Under the pieces are notes generated by a model. The model saw nothing but the letters and a program-made list of their open reading frames with translations, made no database searches and had not been told where the DNA came from. A DNA stretch of 64,000 nucleotides from Puffinus mauretanicus (lineage: Eukaryota; Chordata; Aves; Procellariiformes; Procellariidae). The DNA lies in assembly GCA_023333565.1 (NCBI GenBank), contig JAJKFH010003599.1, positions 372,001 to 436,000 on the forward strand. Direction: 5' to 3'. Of this stretch, positions 40,501 through 55,500 are shown one piece after another; positions within the stretch are counted from its first letter, which is position 1, and the number at the start of each line of letters is the position of its first letter. The translations under genes and the position numbers were made by a program.

Positions 40501-43500
40501 GGAAAGATTAAAACCAAGAAAGTAAGTTTGGCTGAGTAAATTACTAAGACTAGCAAATTTCTGCAGCTTTCAAAAATGTAATCTACTGGTGGCATTTATA
40601 TAACAGGACTGCCTGCACTTGCGGTTTATTCATGATAAGTGCTGGCTCAAAGAGAATTTTAGGCTTTGATAATGACTCACTTATGTGATGTCATTTGGCC
40701 TTGGAAATGAAAAATGTAAAATTAGCACTGATTATTTTCCATTTGTTCTCCGAGCAAATTTTTCTGCAGGAGGGAAGCATTAACTGTGTGCGGTCTGCAG
40801 GATTAGATCAGTGGAGAGGTTTAAACCAGCTCCGAGCAGCTAGTATGCAACGGCATGAACTGTGAGTGAGCAAGCGAGAGGCTGGAAAACAAGTTGCTAG
40901 CCCCAAATGCTTATTTTGTCCCCTGCTGAACTATCAGGAGAAAGACCGGTCTGCAGTTCTGTTTTAGAGAACACCAAAGTTTATTAGCGTTTGATATTGC
41001 TACAAGCCGATTGCAAGGCTGATCCACAGTGCGAACCCCAGTGCTCTGAGGCGCAGTCCTGCCCTGAGCTTGCGCAAGAGCGTGGGCAAGCCTGGCCTCT
41101 TCCCGGTGCTGATCCAGAGCAGACGTAATCCCTCAAGCCCTGACTCAGCTTGCGGAGGCGTCCGTTACTCCTTTTTACGGGCGCAGGTCTGCTGAGGCTA
41201 AGGTTAGCGTTTGTAAATGCAGTGGATATCTTCCTCAACTTCATGTTTTTATATGGCTTTTTGTGGTCTTTGTTGCTCTTCACATGCAGATTTACACAGT
41301 CAAAGTAAGTCTCTGTTGTGGGAACGTGTTGCTTGCAGGGACGGGCAGTTTCAAACGGATCACACTTCTGCTTGCAAAACATGAATTCATGTTTTGGAAG
41401 GGCACCCTTGCTCTTCTCTCAGGGAGAAGGTGTCAGGGAGTCGTCAGTGGTGTCCAGGCAGAAGTTTGTCAGTGGCATAAATGAGTTTGAAGCTAGATTA
41501 GGAGTCAACTGTAATTCTTTTCCCTCGTTTCACTTTCAATTTGACTGCAAGAACAATCGAATTGGTGACAACAGGGAAGAGTGTGCTCAGAGCACGCATA
41601 GTAAACACAGCGCTTCCAAGGAAATGATAAAGAATTATCATGTTTACTTATCACACAGCAGTAAATATGTAGATGAGACAGTGGTATATGGTGAAACGAA
41701 ATGCTAACTGCTTGAATTACTGTGTTCTGTACTAAATATTAACACAATGCTAACTCAGCCATGGAGCACAGCTTGTATGTTTTGTTGTATGCATTAATAC
41801 TAATAGAGAAAGCTTCTATTTCCTAAGGAAGATAAGAATAGAGGATGCCACGCATGTAATATGGCCGACTTAGCACTGCAAGAAAAAATTACCTTTGCAG
41901 TTTTTCATTTTCAGTTCACAACTTTGTTTAGGGTTCTCTTAACATTTCTTTGCGCTTAACTTCCTTGAGTCTGGTTTTTGGGGTTTCATTTTTTGTTATT
42001 GCTTGGTTGCTCGCTTGTTCTAATTACGAAAGAGTTAAGAGTAGCCTGCAAGCTTCATTTATTTAACCAGTGGAGTTTCTAGCTCACAGGTATACAGCTA
42101 GGCTGCAGCAGTGTGAACCCTCATAAACCAAAAGTCTTGTGTACCTGAAACTCAGCTGCATCCCAGAAGTCGTGATGAAGCTGGGTTTCACTGGAGCTTG
42201 TCACATCCTTAGCTGTGCTACCTGATTAACTCAGAACTAACGAGCTGAAATGGCTCATTGCACAGGTACCACCTGCTAGTCTTACTTGCTGGACTACTCA
42301 AACAAGCTCTACCAGCTTTCCAGATGGATCCTGTCAGCATCTTTTTTCTGGAATTAAATGGCCAGTTTCCAAAGCAGAGCAGCCCAGCGGACAGGAGCTG
42401 CTGTCCTGCTACACCGATGCTTGGCTTTTGCAGGCAGTGAGCTCTTTTCCCCCTTATTATAGGGCCTATATAGAGTTGCAAAGTACTCTGGCAAGCTCTT
42501 AAGCCGAGAGATAAGCAGTGTGCTGAAGTTGCAAACCCACCGAAGTGGGCTCTGCTGTTGCCAAGTTTAAAATTTCTTCTCGCTTCAGATGCTGAGCTAG
42601 TAAATGCCAAATAAGTCTTTTATAGTGAATTACCTTGGTGGACGTGCTGCGGCTGTGGGGATCTGGCAGCAGGCATTTCCTTTCGGAGGCTGCTCAAAGA
42701 GCAGGTGGTGGCCTCTCAACTGGAGCATCTGCTCGGTCACCAGAGCACTCAAAGCAGGGAGAGCCCTTCAGGGGCCACGGAGCAGGAGGTCCTCCCCTTC
42801 CCTCGGTAGGAGCCTTGCAGGGGGGCAGGGGGGGAGTCCAAAGCACAGAGCAGGTCTTCCCGAACTGCTCCTGGGGGAAATGAGAGATGAAAGGAAGCAA
42901 AGCTGAGGTGGGGGAAGGTGGTGTGGTTTGTGGTTTGATCAAATGGTGACTGTGACAGGCAGCCAACTATGCCTGTTTATGGGACCCGAAAATCTGAACC
43001 AGAAGGCCTGTTAATAGTCTTGTAAAACCTGATTTGCTTGAACTGACATGAAAATGCTTTGTCCTTGACACGTTCTTACAGAAAATAGGTTAACCTTTTT
43101 CCTTTAAAACTAACAAAAGAGAAATAAACATGCATATATATTTAAAAAAAAAAAAATCTTTCTTAGCCCTTTGAAGAAATTCTGATGGTCTTGGTGTATA
43201 GCTCTGACTGTTTTGTTTGTTTTTTGGTTTTTTGCCACAAGCAAAGTTGTTTGAAAATGTCAAATGAATAGCTTCTTTTATTGCCTTTCATTTCCCTTTT
43301 GTGCTGTTGTTCCATTCTGGCGTGGTCTTCCAAGCGAAGAATATCTATGCATTTGTGTGCACACAAACGCATGCACACACATGCATGCACACGCACACAG
43401 AGCGAATGGATTATTGTGGAAACATGTAGGCTCGCTATCTTTGCGACAGCAGGAGCAATACACCTGCACATTAGTAACTTCATCAGTGTGCTGAGATTTT

Positions 43501-46500
43501 GGCAAGATGGTGTGAAGTTCACTTTGGGCTGGGATTACTGACATACATACATTATTTCAGAGGGAGCTTGATTTGGGAAAAAGGTTCTGTAAGCTGGCAT
43601 GGTTAAGGATGTTTCAGTCTGTAAAAGTGTATAATGTGTAGTCTTATTTAAGCAGTATAGCTACGGTGCAGAGGCTTTCTTCGACTGTATAAACATTGAT
43701 TTATTTTTTTCCCCTCACTCTTCCCGTCGTCTTTTAAAATTGTGGGGAAAACTGTCTCTTTTGGACATAAAAATTTGCATTCCGGGCTTCAGGCCAAACT
43801 ATTTTAACAGACAAGTTATATAGTCTCTAGAAAGTAGTTTTTTATGATGGGAACACTGATAGATCCTCCACTTTGGCAAGCTAAGAGGTCCATCTACCAT
43901 AATAAAAGTAAATAAGAAGACATACTGGCACTGAAGAAAAAGTTTATTTTTTTTAAGAGAGTCATAACTAACTCAGAATCAGTTATTACACCTATAAGTA
44001 ATTACACCTATCTCTATCATCTAAATTTGTTAAATATAACAATCCCAGTTAGGAAAAATAAACATTAGAATAATGATTAAGTTGAATTTGTTCCTTTATA
44101 ACGTGACAGCTACAGTAATATCCACAGTAAAGCTGCTTTTCTGTTGCTATAGTTTCTGTACCACTAGTTCCTTCTCCAGCATGTGTATCATATAAATCAG
44201 ATAGATCAGATCAGGTTCTCTCCTCCCAGGTGCTGAACTAGTCTGCCTGGCTAAAATATATATTGCCAGAATGCATGGAATTCATAATGGAAAGTATGAC
44301 ACGTTTTAAGGTGATGTTTTTTGCTTTTCAATCCATTTGCTAATATTGAGGTAGAAGTATCTCGCTTTTTCGTCTTCTAATGGCAAAGTGTAGGTAAGAC
44401 TATACCAGGCCAGATTGTTCTATTTAGTCTCAAAGATCATGTATCTTTTAGTAACTTTCTGTTTTTCAAACAGCTGTTTGTGCTCCCTTCACTAGTACTT
44501 TTATCCTGTTTGTGTTTTAGAACAACCCTCTCAACCAGAAATCTTGCATCAAGCAGACTTCTTGGAAACAGAGAAGCTACAAATGGTAAGAGCAGCATTC
44601 TCCCTCAAAGTTATGTGCCTGACGGCTGCCTGAAGTCCCTTTACGGTCAAGACGGAGAAAGGTGATGGACTGAGGCTCAGAGAGGGTGCGTGTGCGTGCA
44701 TTTGTACGTGCACACCTGCCTGTGAGAGATCGTGGTCTATAGCCAGGCTGAGCACAGAGTCGTTCGCTTGCCACTACTGTATTAGCCCTGCCTGATTCTG
44801 CAAGCAAGGGCCATCCTGATCTTAGACCCATCACCAAACCCTCTTCCAAATTGTACCTAAGCCTCACTGATGGGATTTGTCCTATTTAAGAAAAATGGTT
44901 GGGCTTAAGCGGTTTTAAACTTTCTAGAAATTTTTACCCAAAGCAGCATAAGCGAAAATAGAATTATATTAAAGCATAGTGGAGAAAAACAGCGGATAAT
45001 TCCTATCTGTTTTGCAGCTTGGGGAGTGCGTCGCACGAGATAGTTATCCCGAAGGCAATGTTACGTGGTACAAAAACGGGAGAGTTTTGCAGCCCGTGGA
45101 AGAAGGTACGTTTCAATAATGGCCAATGTCCCTGAATCCACAGAGAGGTGCATGTGTGAAGAGCTGTGCTTATAAGAGTTGCTCTGCTTTAGTCTAACGT
45201 ATTGTTCCTTTGAGGAAGACTACTCACATGGAAAGATGAAACTGGAAGGACACCCAAGCTACACCTTATAATATCTCTCGTTCAGTTCCAGTTTTAAAAC
45301 CATATCATGGGGCAGAGGGTTGTCTTTGTTAATGCTATTGGAAAGTTATTCTGAGCCTATGTTGCTAGTAGAAACCTGTATCTAATATCCAACTTCTTAT
45401 AAGGTATTAACTGTCTCAATTTCACACCTGTTCAATATTGTGTTTTAGACCGTGTAGATCACTGTCTCCTTATACAGGTATTTACTCTCCAGGATATTTA
45501 GGAAGAACGTTTTTTTTTCCCCCCTCCCTTTCAACTTTGATTTTGACAGGCTGATCAGACCACAATATTTTACCTTCCAGAAAATAGAGAATGCTTACAA
45601 AATTAAGTGATAAATGTGATCCTAAAAATTGTTTTTGCCAGCATTTTTGAGGCCTTGTTTCTGGCTTACAAAGTAAGCTGATATTTATATTAAAAAACCC
45701 GACCAGTTTGCAATTAGTTTTTTGTTTTGTTTTGATTTTAAATGTACAGTATGTTAGGAGTCTGTTGTTGATAAAACGTTCCTGGTATATGTCAGTGGCA
45801 ATACTGAAGGAAAACTGTTTGTACAGTCTCTCGGGTAATTTGTCATGTTGCTTGCATGTTTGCAGCCTGATAACAAATACAGAGCAGGCAACAAAATGTA
45901 GGAAAAAGGTTGCAAATTCTGTCTGTGTGACACTGAAACAGTATTTCCTTTTCAGTTGTGGTCATAAATTTGCAGAAGATTGTGGACAAATCAACTGGAC
46001 TCTTCACCATGACATCATCTCTTCAGTACATGCCAACAAAGGAAGATGCAAATGCCAAGTTTTCTTGCATTGTGACATATTATGGACCATCTGGCCAGAA
46101 AACGATAGAGTCTGAACCAGTTGTCTTCGATGTTCACTGTAAGTTATTAAAAAACGTCTATTGCTGTACAAAGTCTACCTCGAGGGGAAAAAGGAAAATC
46201 AGAGACAGTTTACAAAATTACAGAGACATTGCTGCTTGGCTGTTGAGACGGTTTCTTCAAAGTTTGTTTGTAGCAAGAAGGTCCGAGTACAGTGTCTGTG
46301 TAATTTTTACTTATCTTCAGATTTACCTGAGAATTCTTTCTTTCTAACAGTAGAATATTGAATATCAAGATTGCATTGACAAGAGGAAAGTGGTATCCAC
46401 AAAAAGTTAGTGAAATGGGCTTTTCAGAACTTTAACAGAAGTTAGAGTGGTTGATTAGAGTGACTGTCTGTGCCCCCTGAAATATGCAATAAATACACAA

Positions 46501-49500
46501 TATACTTTTTAGTATACTCTAATGTTTTTCATTTTTGCAGAGTCAGCACCAAACAGCTAATGCTGGCAGACTACCTTGCACAAAATGCAGTAGCTTCTCT
46601 ACAGCTGTAAGATGCTGATTTTTACATTTAAAATGTATCATTTGAATATTGGTAGACTTTTGAGTAGAGAATTGGTGTAAAAAATTACTTCTAGCTGGCC
46701 TAAGTCCTAAAGCAACTACCTTACTGTGTTACTGACTGATGTGGAAATTGTAATTCTCCTTTGAATAAACAAAACAGGCAGTTGGCAAGGAAAGGTCAGA
46801 GGGGGTGGTAGCAGTTAGAGAGGGGGGAAGAGGCATTTCAAAGTCTTGTAAAATGACACTTCTGAAGGACTGTAGAAGGCAACAGATCATAGCAAAATGA
46901 AGAGGAACAGAAGGTATGCAAGATGTCCAGTCAGGTGTTATCTTTCTGTACACTTCAAGTAATACCTCGGCTTATAGATGAGAAGTCCCTATTTTGGGAA
47001 TGATAGGGTCCAACTATGCAGTTCAGACATCTAATTGGGTCTTAGTATACATTGTGTGACAACTCTGTAATCCAGTTGAATACGAAGAAAATTAATAAGG
47101 CACTGGATTTCTCCAGCTAGCAGGTGTGCTCCATTGCCTTGAAAACGAAAGCTACAGGCTTGAAGTGGCAGGGTGTGTTCCACCTAGATGATTAGTTGCT
47201 CTCCTTCACAGGTAAAGTTTGTTTAGCAGCAGAGTAGGGGATCAGTTTTGACCTTGGTCAAATCAAATCAAACCTTGGAGCAGTTGCTCCTTGTTTTCAC
47301 CTAGAGAAGCCGGAGTAAATTAAGGCCTTATTTTCACCAGCTGTTTCTCCAGAATGACAACCAGCAGAACTAATGGAGGAGAAAACCTCTGGGACAGTAA
47401 CCATTATCCTTGGAAATAACATAGAGATCTCAAGCCTGCAGACACCTATCCCCTCACTTTAAAGCAAGAGGGTTTTTTTTAGTTTTTGGTTTTGCTTTAA
47501 AGTTGGGTACCAAATTTCACTGGGGTTTTTTTCTGTCATCTGTGGAGCCCCATGACCGTGAATAACTCCTACTGTGAATGGCAGATTTCACAGTAGTGTC
47601 ACAGAAGTGTAACGACCAGAAAGCACTTGTTGCTGTTACTTGCCAAGAGATGCTCTGCTGTCCCCATTTCCCCACTTTCATGCATTAGGCTACTTCACCT
47701 GTTGAGGATGAGGCTCTTGCATATTTCTGTGACACTACGTGCACTTGCAATGAAGAACTACCCAACATGAAGGAAAAAGAAGGCTGCACAGCACTGTAGA
47801 ATAGTCACTGCACCAGATATCACGTGCACTCCGTATTAAAGATTTAATGTTTGCTAGACTAGCTCTTTTAATCCACACAATTTAATTAAGGTAGTTCTTC
47901 CTCCAGAGATGGGCAGTATCATTGTATTGCTAATCAGCCAACAGTAGGAGGCAGGCACACCCTTCAGTACGCCTTCAGTACTGAAGAGGCCTCAAGTATC
48001 AACTTTGGCTTTAGAGTATGGGGTTACCCAATTTCCTTTCTGAGTATTTTCGTTTTCTGTAACTTCAATTCCTTACTCTGCTCAAACGCATCTCAAAATG
48101 AATTTTTGAAACTATTAATAGACGTCCAAAGCTTCAACAGATGGATTTCTTGACTGATGTTAGTTGATGATAATGACATGTCTGATTTGTTTTTGTTTTT
48201 TAATTTGGTTCAGTGATCCTAATTAGTTTCTTTCTAATAAATGTGATTTTTTTATGAGTCAAATGTAATGCAGATTAAAAAAATGGCAGACTCCAACTCT
48301 AAGAAATGGAAGTCTTTCTTTCAGCCTTTTTTTTTTCAGATGGGCTGTCAAAACTATCATGTTTTGCATCTCTGAAACAAGTAGAAAAAAATCATAAAGG
48401 AGACCTGCTGTTCATTCTGGTATCTAGTGAGATTCCTTGCGACTTACCCATTTATCATAAAGAAATGGGGAGAGCATGCTTAGAACTATGCCTGCACAAG
48501 ATTTTTTTAAAGACCCGTTCAGTCAGGATTTAAGAAATGTTTTACTCTTTTTTTTAGCTCTGGGTTAGTGCAGTCTCTAGTTCTCCAGTGTTTAATAGCT
48601 AATTGTCATCCTGGAAGCAGCCAGCTGCCGTAACGTAGTGTAAGAAGAAGAGTGAATTAGCTCCTGCCGAGCTGGGTGCTGGTTGGAAATGGATAACTCA
48701 GCTCAGCTGGGAGTAGTTATCAGTACTTACCTGTGGGCTCTGGTTTGCAGCTGTAGCAAGCAAGCTACCGAAAGTAACATAAGTAATGCAAGAGAACTCC
48801 TGGAGCTGGATGGTTAGATAGTATCTCAGATATCTAAATTATCTAGACTCTAGTTGTGCTGGGCTCTGCTCAGCATTAATCAGTGTAAAAAAGATAATGT
48901 TTATCAGGAAAACTTTCCAATCATGCCAAGTTGCTAAGCGTCTGTCTTGTTATGGATAAGTTCCTTTACATAACGGATTAGACTCAAAGACACCTTGTAC
49001 TCATGCTGCTTCCAGCATTGATTGGTATTTTTCTTGAAATTACGCAGAATTATGTCAGTTGTGGCCGTGGCGGGTCTGGGATAGCAACGTTCATTTACTA
49101 AATAACTGCCTTTTGGTGCTGGCTCCCAGAATTTTGCTCTTGCAGAAAGCAGATAGAAAGTCTCAAGTTTCCAAAAACACAAGGTAAGATGAGCCAAGCC
49201 AGGGATATGTGCCACGGAGAGGCAAGATATACCTTCACCAGGCTACTCCTGTCTATTAGTGAAAGCAGGGGAGCACGTTACTCATGCTAAGCAACACTGA
49301 GCATTGCATTGAACACTGTGTCTTCCAGTCATCAGGTTGTGTCTTCCTCAGAATGGTGACCTGTTCAGCTTAGAGAACAATTTAATTAGTCATTTGCTAT
49401 TTACTTCTGTAGATCTATTTTTCTTTTCCAGTTTAGAGAATGAAATTAAAAATTTTCTCCTGGTTGATTGCAGTAGATAGAAGGGTAAGATATACCTACA

Positions 49501-52500
49501 GGAAAGTCTGGTGGTTTGCAAGTGTCATTCTTGTTTAATTGTGTCCATTTTTAATCAAGTTCAGTTCATCTGTGTGGGAAAACTTGTTCCAAATTAAAGT
49601 CCTAACGTCTTTCTCATTATAATTCATCCCTTTTCAGTCTTGAGACAAAGCCTGAACAATTTCAGGTTATATCTAGACATCCTTCATGAAAACTTTTTCA
49701 CATTTGTTCACCTTCACATAAACTTGACGGAGGGAGAGACAAGCTCCTGCAGCAGGCTAGCTCACCAGACAGCCCCTGAAACTGTTTTTCTTTGGCCCAG
49801 CAGCCACCAAGAGGCGTGCGTGTGATTCCTGGCCGGCTACTTCATCACGTCTGTTCTATTCCACACCAGCAGAGATGCTGGACTTCCCTTTCCTAAGCAG
49901 GCAAAGTTGCACTTCAGGTCTGAAGGTGTTGAGCTGGAAGCTGTTTGGACGTGGAAGGGAACCGAGGCTATTGCATCTGAAGGAGGGAGGATGTGGCTTG
50001 TTGAAGCCCGGTACCACCACTCCTATGAGGAGTGAGAAGTCGTGTTAGGGCTCTCAGTCATCGAGAGGCCACAGCAGAATGCAGCTCCTGTTATTGAGAA
50101 ATCCCATAGCAGAAGACAGACATGATGAATGCCTTAAGTGGTCGGAAGGGCTGTAGAGCACACACTTCACTAAACACCCAAAAATCAACTGTCAGGCAAG
50201 GCTTTCTCTGCTGTGTAGAATTTTTTAGTGTCTGATAAGGAGCACTGTACTGTGTCTTAATGCATCTTTGGCTGGCATCTTTGGTAGAATTTTATTTATT
50301 CATTGAAATTAAACCAGTTAGACTTATCTGCCCATATTATTTCCTTTAATTTTGTTCATTTTACTTTGGTTTTGAAAAATTATATTTAGGCTTCTGCTTA
50401 GAAAGAATAGTCTTTGCCTTAAAAAAATTACCAAAGTAAAATGTAAGTTATAGTTCAACTTCACTGAACATGACAGAAGTATGTTACGTTTACAGTTCTG
50501 TTGACTATGTTAAGGGTCCTATTATGTTCACCAAATTCATCTTTCTGAAAGCCTGTAGTGATCAGCATATAGAATAGGCTGAACAGAGTCGCTGGGTTCA
50601 TATTTCTTTCTTTTTAATGCAAGAAGGCTATTATCTAGTACTAACGCAAGGCGTTGAGAGCGTCAGTTGTTTTTCTGATTGCTGCAGTCCTCCAAACAGC
50701 GAGCTTCACAGAGGACAAGTTAATCCCTCATAATGAAATCACACCATGAAACTGTTCATACTGATCAGGGTTTTTTTCTTTTAAGCATGTGATATGGTTG
50801 TAATGATTGCTGTTTCAGTTACATGTATTTTGGTGAAGAAGAATGAATTTTGTATCGTATGGCTTCTTCGCACTTACTTCATTTGCAAAAATACAGAAAG
50901 TGTGATTAACTTCAGCTCTTTTATAAAAAGGTCTACACATGCAAATACCTGCTTGATGATAAAATGGCATACTCTTCGGCCATGAATATCGTAGGTGTAA
51001 TGTCACTGTCTGGTTTTTTGCAGAAGCTATTAAATGTGTACATTATTTTCACAGATCCAACAGAGAAGGTGACTATTCAAGTGCTGTCACATAGTGGTAC
51101 CATTAAAGAAGGCGATAACATCACTCTGAAGTGCTCAGGAAATGGCAACCCTCCTCCACAGGAGTTCCTGTTTTACATTCCAGTAAGTCCTGTCTCGCTG
51201 TCACTGCATAGTGAAATATTCTGTATCATCCCTTTCTACAGACATTGCTATGTGTCAGTGTATACGTGATTTTATAACAAATGAAGGAAGGAATTCCATG
51301 CGACTAAAACTGATGATAGACATTGGCCCTTACATCAGACTCTCTGAGAATGCCTCACCTGAGTTGGCAAAAAATTTTGAAAGAACCTCTCCTTCCCCCC
51401 ACCCCGCCCAAAGTTCTTTTGGGGTTTGGACCTGCTAAAAATTGTTAGGCTTCATTTCCCAACATCAGATATTTTGATAAGAAGCAGTTTTGACAAAAGG
51501 GGTTTAGCACTTTGAATAAAATCACCTCACCTATTGTCATAACAGCCAAAGATCCAGCAATTAAAGTACAGGAAATTAATTCAGCTTTTTTTGGACTTTC
51601 ACAGATGAATCTTTGTGCAATGTCTTTTAGTTAATTAATTAATTGTTTGGTGGCATAACAACACCTGTGCGACAGCACAGGAGAAAGTGTAGGACAAATC
51701 TGTCAAATGTATAAGGTGCAAATTGCAAAAATAAAGGCTTTGGTTCCATTAATCATCTTAGTATTGGTGAGATCCACAGACAGATGTGGCTTTATAGTCT
51801 GAGATTCCTAGTCCTGCTTCTCTCTCTCCTATTTTATATCCCTTTTTTTGTTCCTGCTGTAGTAGTAAGCAGAGCTGATCTTGAGAGAGGCCAAAAGCAG
51901 TGGCCTGCTTTCAGGTATTTCAAAAACTGCATGTCACCCTTTGAACATAATCTTCATCTACTTTGGACTCCTGGCATGTTTGAATTGCTGAAGAGCAGCA
52001 AGGGAAACTAGGAGCTGAAGTCCTCTTATCTCAGAACAGCCATTTAGGTTCAGTGAGTCACCCTAGGAACTCACTATATGCCAGGGAGAAGATCTCTCCT
52101 TGCTCCAGGATCACAGCGAGTGAGCTAAACACCCCAGTTTGTCTTGTCTTCAGTTTCCCTGCTACCTGATAATACTAGTCCTTTCTCTCAAGGAGAGCTG
52201 GAATTGGTGGTTTCTTTGCAAGACTTAGGAGTGTCGTGACAACCCTGGTAAATTTCTTTCTGGATTCAGAGATACGAATTAGGGTTTCATTCTGGGCTTG
52301 TTTCAAAGCTGATCTAAGTCAGTCAGTTGTAATCAGGTGGAAACTGGGGAACTGGACAGCCAGAAAGCAACACTTTCTAGCTAATTCAAAACTCCAGTTT
52401 CTGTAGGTAATTGCATGTAAGTCAGTGTATACCCTTACAGGCTTCATACCGTGATACGGGTAGAGCAAAGTTTGCTTGTACTGTTTAAAAATGTCTAATG

Positions 52501-55500
52501 GAGCACACTTCATTTCATGATTTTTCTTAAACTGAATATATAATTTCAAATACAGATTTAGAAACACAACTTGTTTTGCTGTTGTGATTTCTCTAACGCT
52601 CTTATTTGTAGACTGTTTCAGTCTTTTGCTTTCTTCCCATTTTCTTTCTGCTAAACTTTCAGATTTTGTATTTTAATGTCCTCTTAAAATAAGTAGTCAT
52701 TGAAGAGTAAGCTTTTAATTGTAGGTGTTTTCTAAAACTATGCTGTCATGCAGGAAATAAACCTTAACATTATTAGTAGGCAACTACACTTCAATGATGC
52801 TGTGTCTATACATATTTTGGAGTATTTCAGGATGCTTATAATAATAATAAAACTCAACAGAAATGAATGTTTTTAGCCTGCCCATATACAATAAACGTTT
52901 TGTTTTCCATCCACAGGGAGAAGCAGAAGGTATAAGAAGCTCAGATACTTACATAATGACAGATGTGAGACGAAATGCAACAGGAGAATACAAGTGCTCT
53001 CTGACTGACAAAAGCATGATGGACTCAACCACCATCACTGTGCACTGTAAGTCATTGCATTTTGCACTTCTAGTTAGGATACAAACCTATCTTGCACCTT
53101 CTGGGATGGTCTCTCTCTGCTTTACTTAGGTAGATTAGTCCAGTTAACCTACAGGAGAACTGAATGATGTATTTGGTTTAAAGTAGTGTCACGTCATTTC
53201 TTTTTACTTTTTCTCATGTATTTCTGTTTGAAAATCTTAACTTTCTCAATTCATTGGCTTAGATACAGATTCAATTTGTAACCTTTGTATAGTATATGAT
53301 ATTCTTGCACTGTCACATACAGTGAAAATTCTGGTATTTTATGTTTCACTCATGTGGACATATATATGGCAAATTACTCTGCTCCAGCTGTGCCTTAGAA
53401 TGTACTCAGACACACAAACTGGCCCACAGTGGTATCACTGAAGGTCGTTCTTCATAGCCAAATTCACATTAGTCTAATATCCTTTCATCTTATCTCAATG
53501 AGGTTAACATGTAAGGAGTCTAGAGAAGAGACTTAGGAATTCACATAGGACAAGTTGCTTTTTTCACTTTTCCCAGAACCATGAGAACTACAGAGCTCAG
53601 TAAAGTTTCTTTAGCTGGATAAATACTACAGTATTTACTCACACTTTATCAGCACCACTTTAAAAGCAGCCATTGAACTGGCTGAACCATTGAAGCAACG
53701 GTTGCTTTTCAATGGTTGCTTTTAATCTCTTTATGTGAGCAAACAAGAGCAGGAACTCAAACTTTGCTATACTATCACAGGCTGTGAAATGAGACCCAGT
53801 CCAATGGTACTAGGTTTCCCTTACAAACATTGATGGTCTGTAGCCTTCCCAGTAGCATAAATACCTTTAATAGTTTACAGGTTCAGAGGGACATGATGGA
53901 TAATGAAGTTTAAAGGCTTCCAGAGTAGTTATACTACATAAAAAGAAACTTGATGTTTGTATACTTGGTTTGGTTTTGTTTTGGTTTGTTTTTTTGTGGA
54001 ATAATTACATTATTCCATTTAATGAATATTTTGCATTTAATAAGGTCATCTGCTGTTTTCCTACCCACCCCTTCTGTTTGCCAAGAGTTGGGGTATGTAA
54101 GATCTGAAGAGAGCTCTGTACTACTGCCGCTAGCTGCCCAATATCAAAGGTAGCTTGCTGGTAGTTTGCTGTGGTATAACTGATCCTTTTATTTTATTCC
54201 AAGTGGATTGCATGTCTACTTGTACTTCCATAAATAGTTACTCTAAAGAATGGCTTCCTCAACTCCAAGTTATTTATAACAAGCCAGTTTTCCTTTCTCG
54301 GCTATTTTGTCTGCATGTCAGAACAGCTTTACTACACGAGAGAAGCATGTATTTTCTGACAGAAGTCTTTCCAGTGTTGGCAGCTAGTGCAGCTACTCCG
54401 AACTCATAGGTACAACCTAGTACCCTACTGCTTCGCTTCACGTAGGGTTCGTTTTGTTTTGTTTTTCTTAAACACCTCTATCTGCAATAAAGCCTTTGCT
54501 TAGTGAGGCACAGTGGCCCGGAGTGGTTCTGTAATTTCCTGAATGCCCAGACCTTTGTAGCTGTGTGACAATCTGTCTTAAAGCTACTTCGGTGTCTTGT
54601 CTTATGCTGGTCTAAAGCATTTCTGCAGCATGTTTTCCTGTGAGGGAACTCCTCTGAAAAAGTCATAAAATCCATAGATACTTTGTAATAGCCTCCTCCA
54701 TCTTTCAGTTGCTTACTTGATGTTAATTTTCCAGCATAACTCCCTAATTTTTAGTGCTTTCTGAGTCTACTGTACTTATATATTTTTGGTGCTAGATCTT
54801 CAGATTTTTTTTATGTCTTCATGATGTTTTTTCTCCTCCAAATAATACTTATTAACACCTATCAAATCCTACTTTTTCTTCCTCTTTTGCTTTATTGGTT
54901 ACCTTTTCACGTATGGATGAATATACCTGTGTTGTGGTTTAACCCAGCAGGCAGCCAAACACCACACAGCTGCTTGCTCACTCCCCTCCCCTGCAGTGGG
55001 ATGGGGGGAGAATCGGGGGAAAAAAAAGTAAAATTTGTGGATTGGATAAAGACAGTTTGACAGAACAGAAAAAGAAGGAATAATAATAATAATAATAATA
55101 ATAATAGAATATACAAAGTGAGTGATGCACAATGCAATTGCTCACCACCTGCTGACCGATAACCAAGTAGCAATCGCCACTTCCTGGACCACGCCTCTTA
55201 TTTATATACTGAGCATGATGTCACATGGTATGGAATTGGCCAGCTGGGCCAGCTGTCCCGGCTGTGCTCCCTCCCAGCCTCTTGGGCTGGCAGAATATGG
55301 GAAGCTGAAAGGTGACTAGCAGGGAACTTAGCAACAGCTAGAAACATCAGTGTGTTATCAGCATTCTTCTCATACTAAATCCAAAACTACAGCACTAGGA
55401 AGAAATTTAACTCTATCCCAGCCGAAACCAGGACAACCTGTCTATGCTGTTGCACTGAAAAAGCCTTCATTCTGAGTCAGGGCTTTTTGTTTCCTCTTAG

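Noticed and set aside
40984..41382. 132-codon minus-strand frame in intron 3
   Set aside because: No domain recognised; overlapped by + strand frames of similar length; no splice or promoter signal seen.
43356..43400. CA/TG-rich stretch as a microsatellite
   Set aside because: Too imperfect and short to call as a proper dinucleotide repeat.
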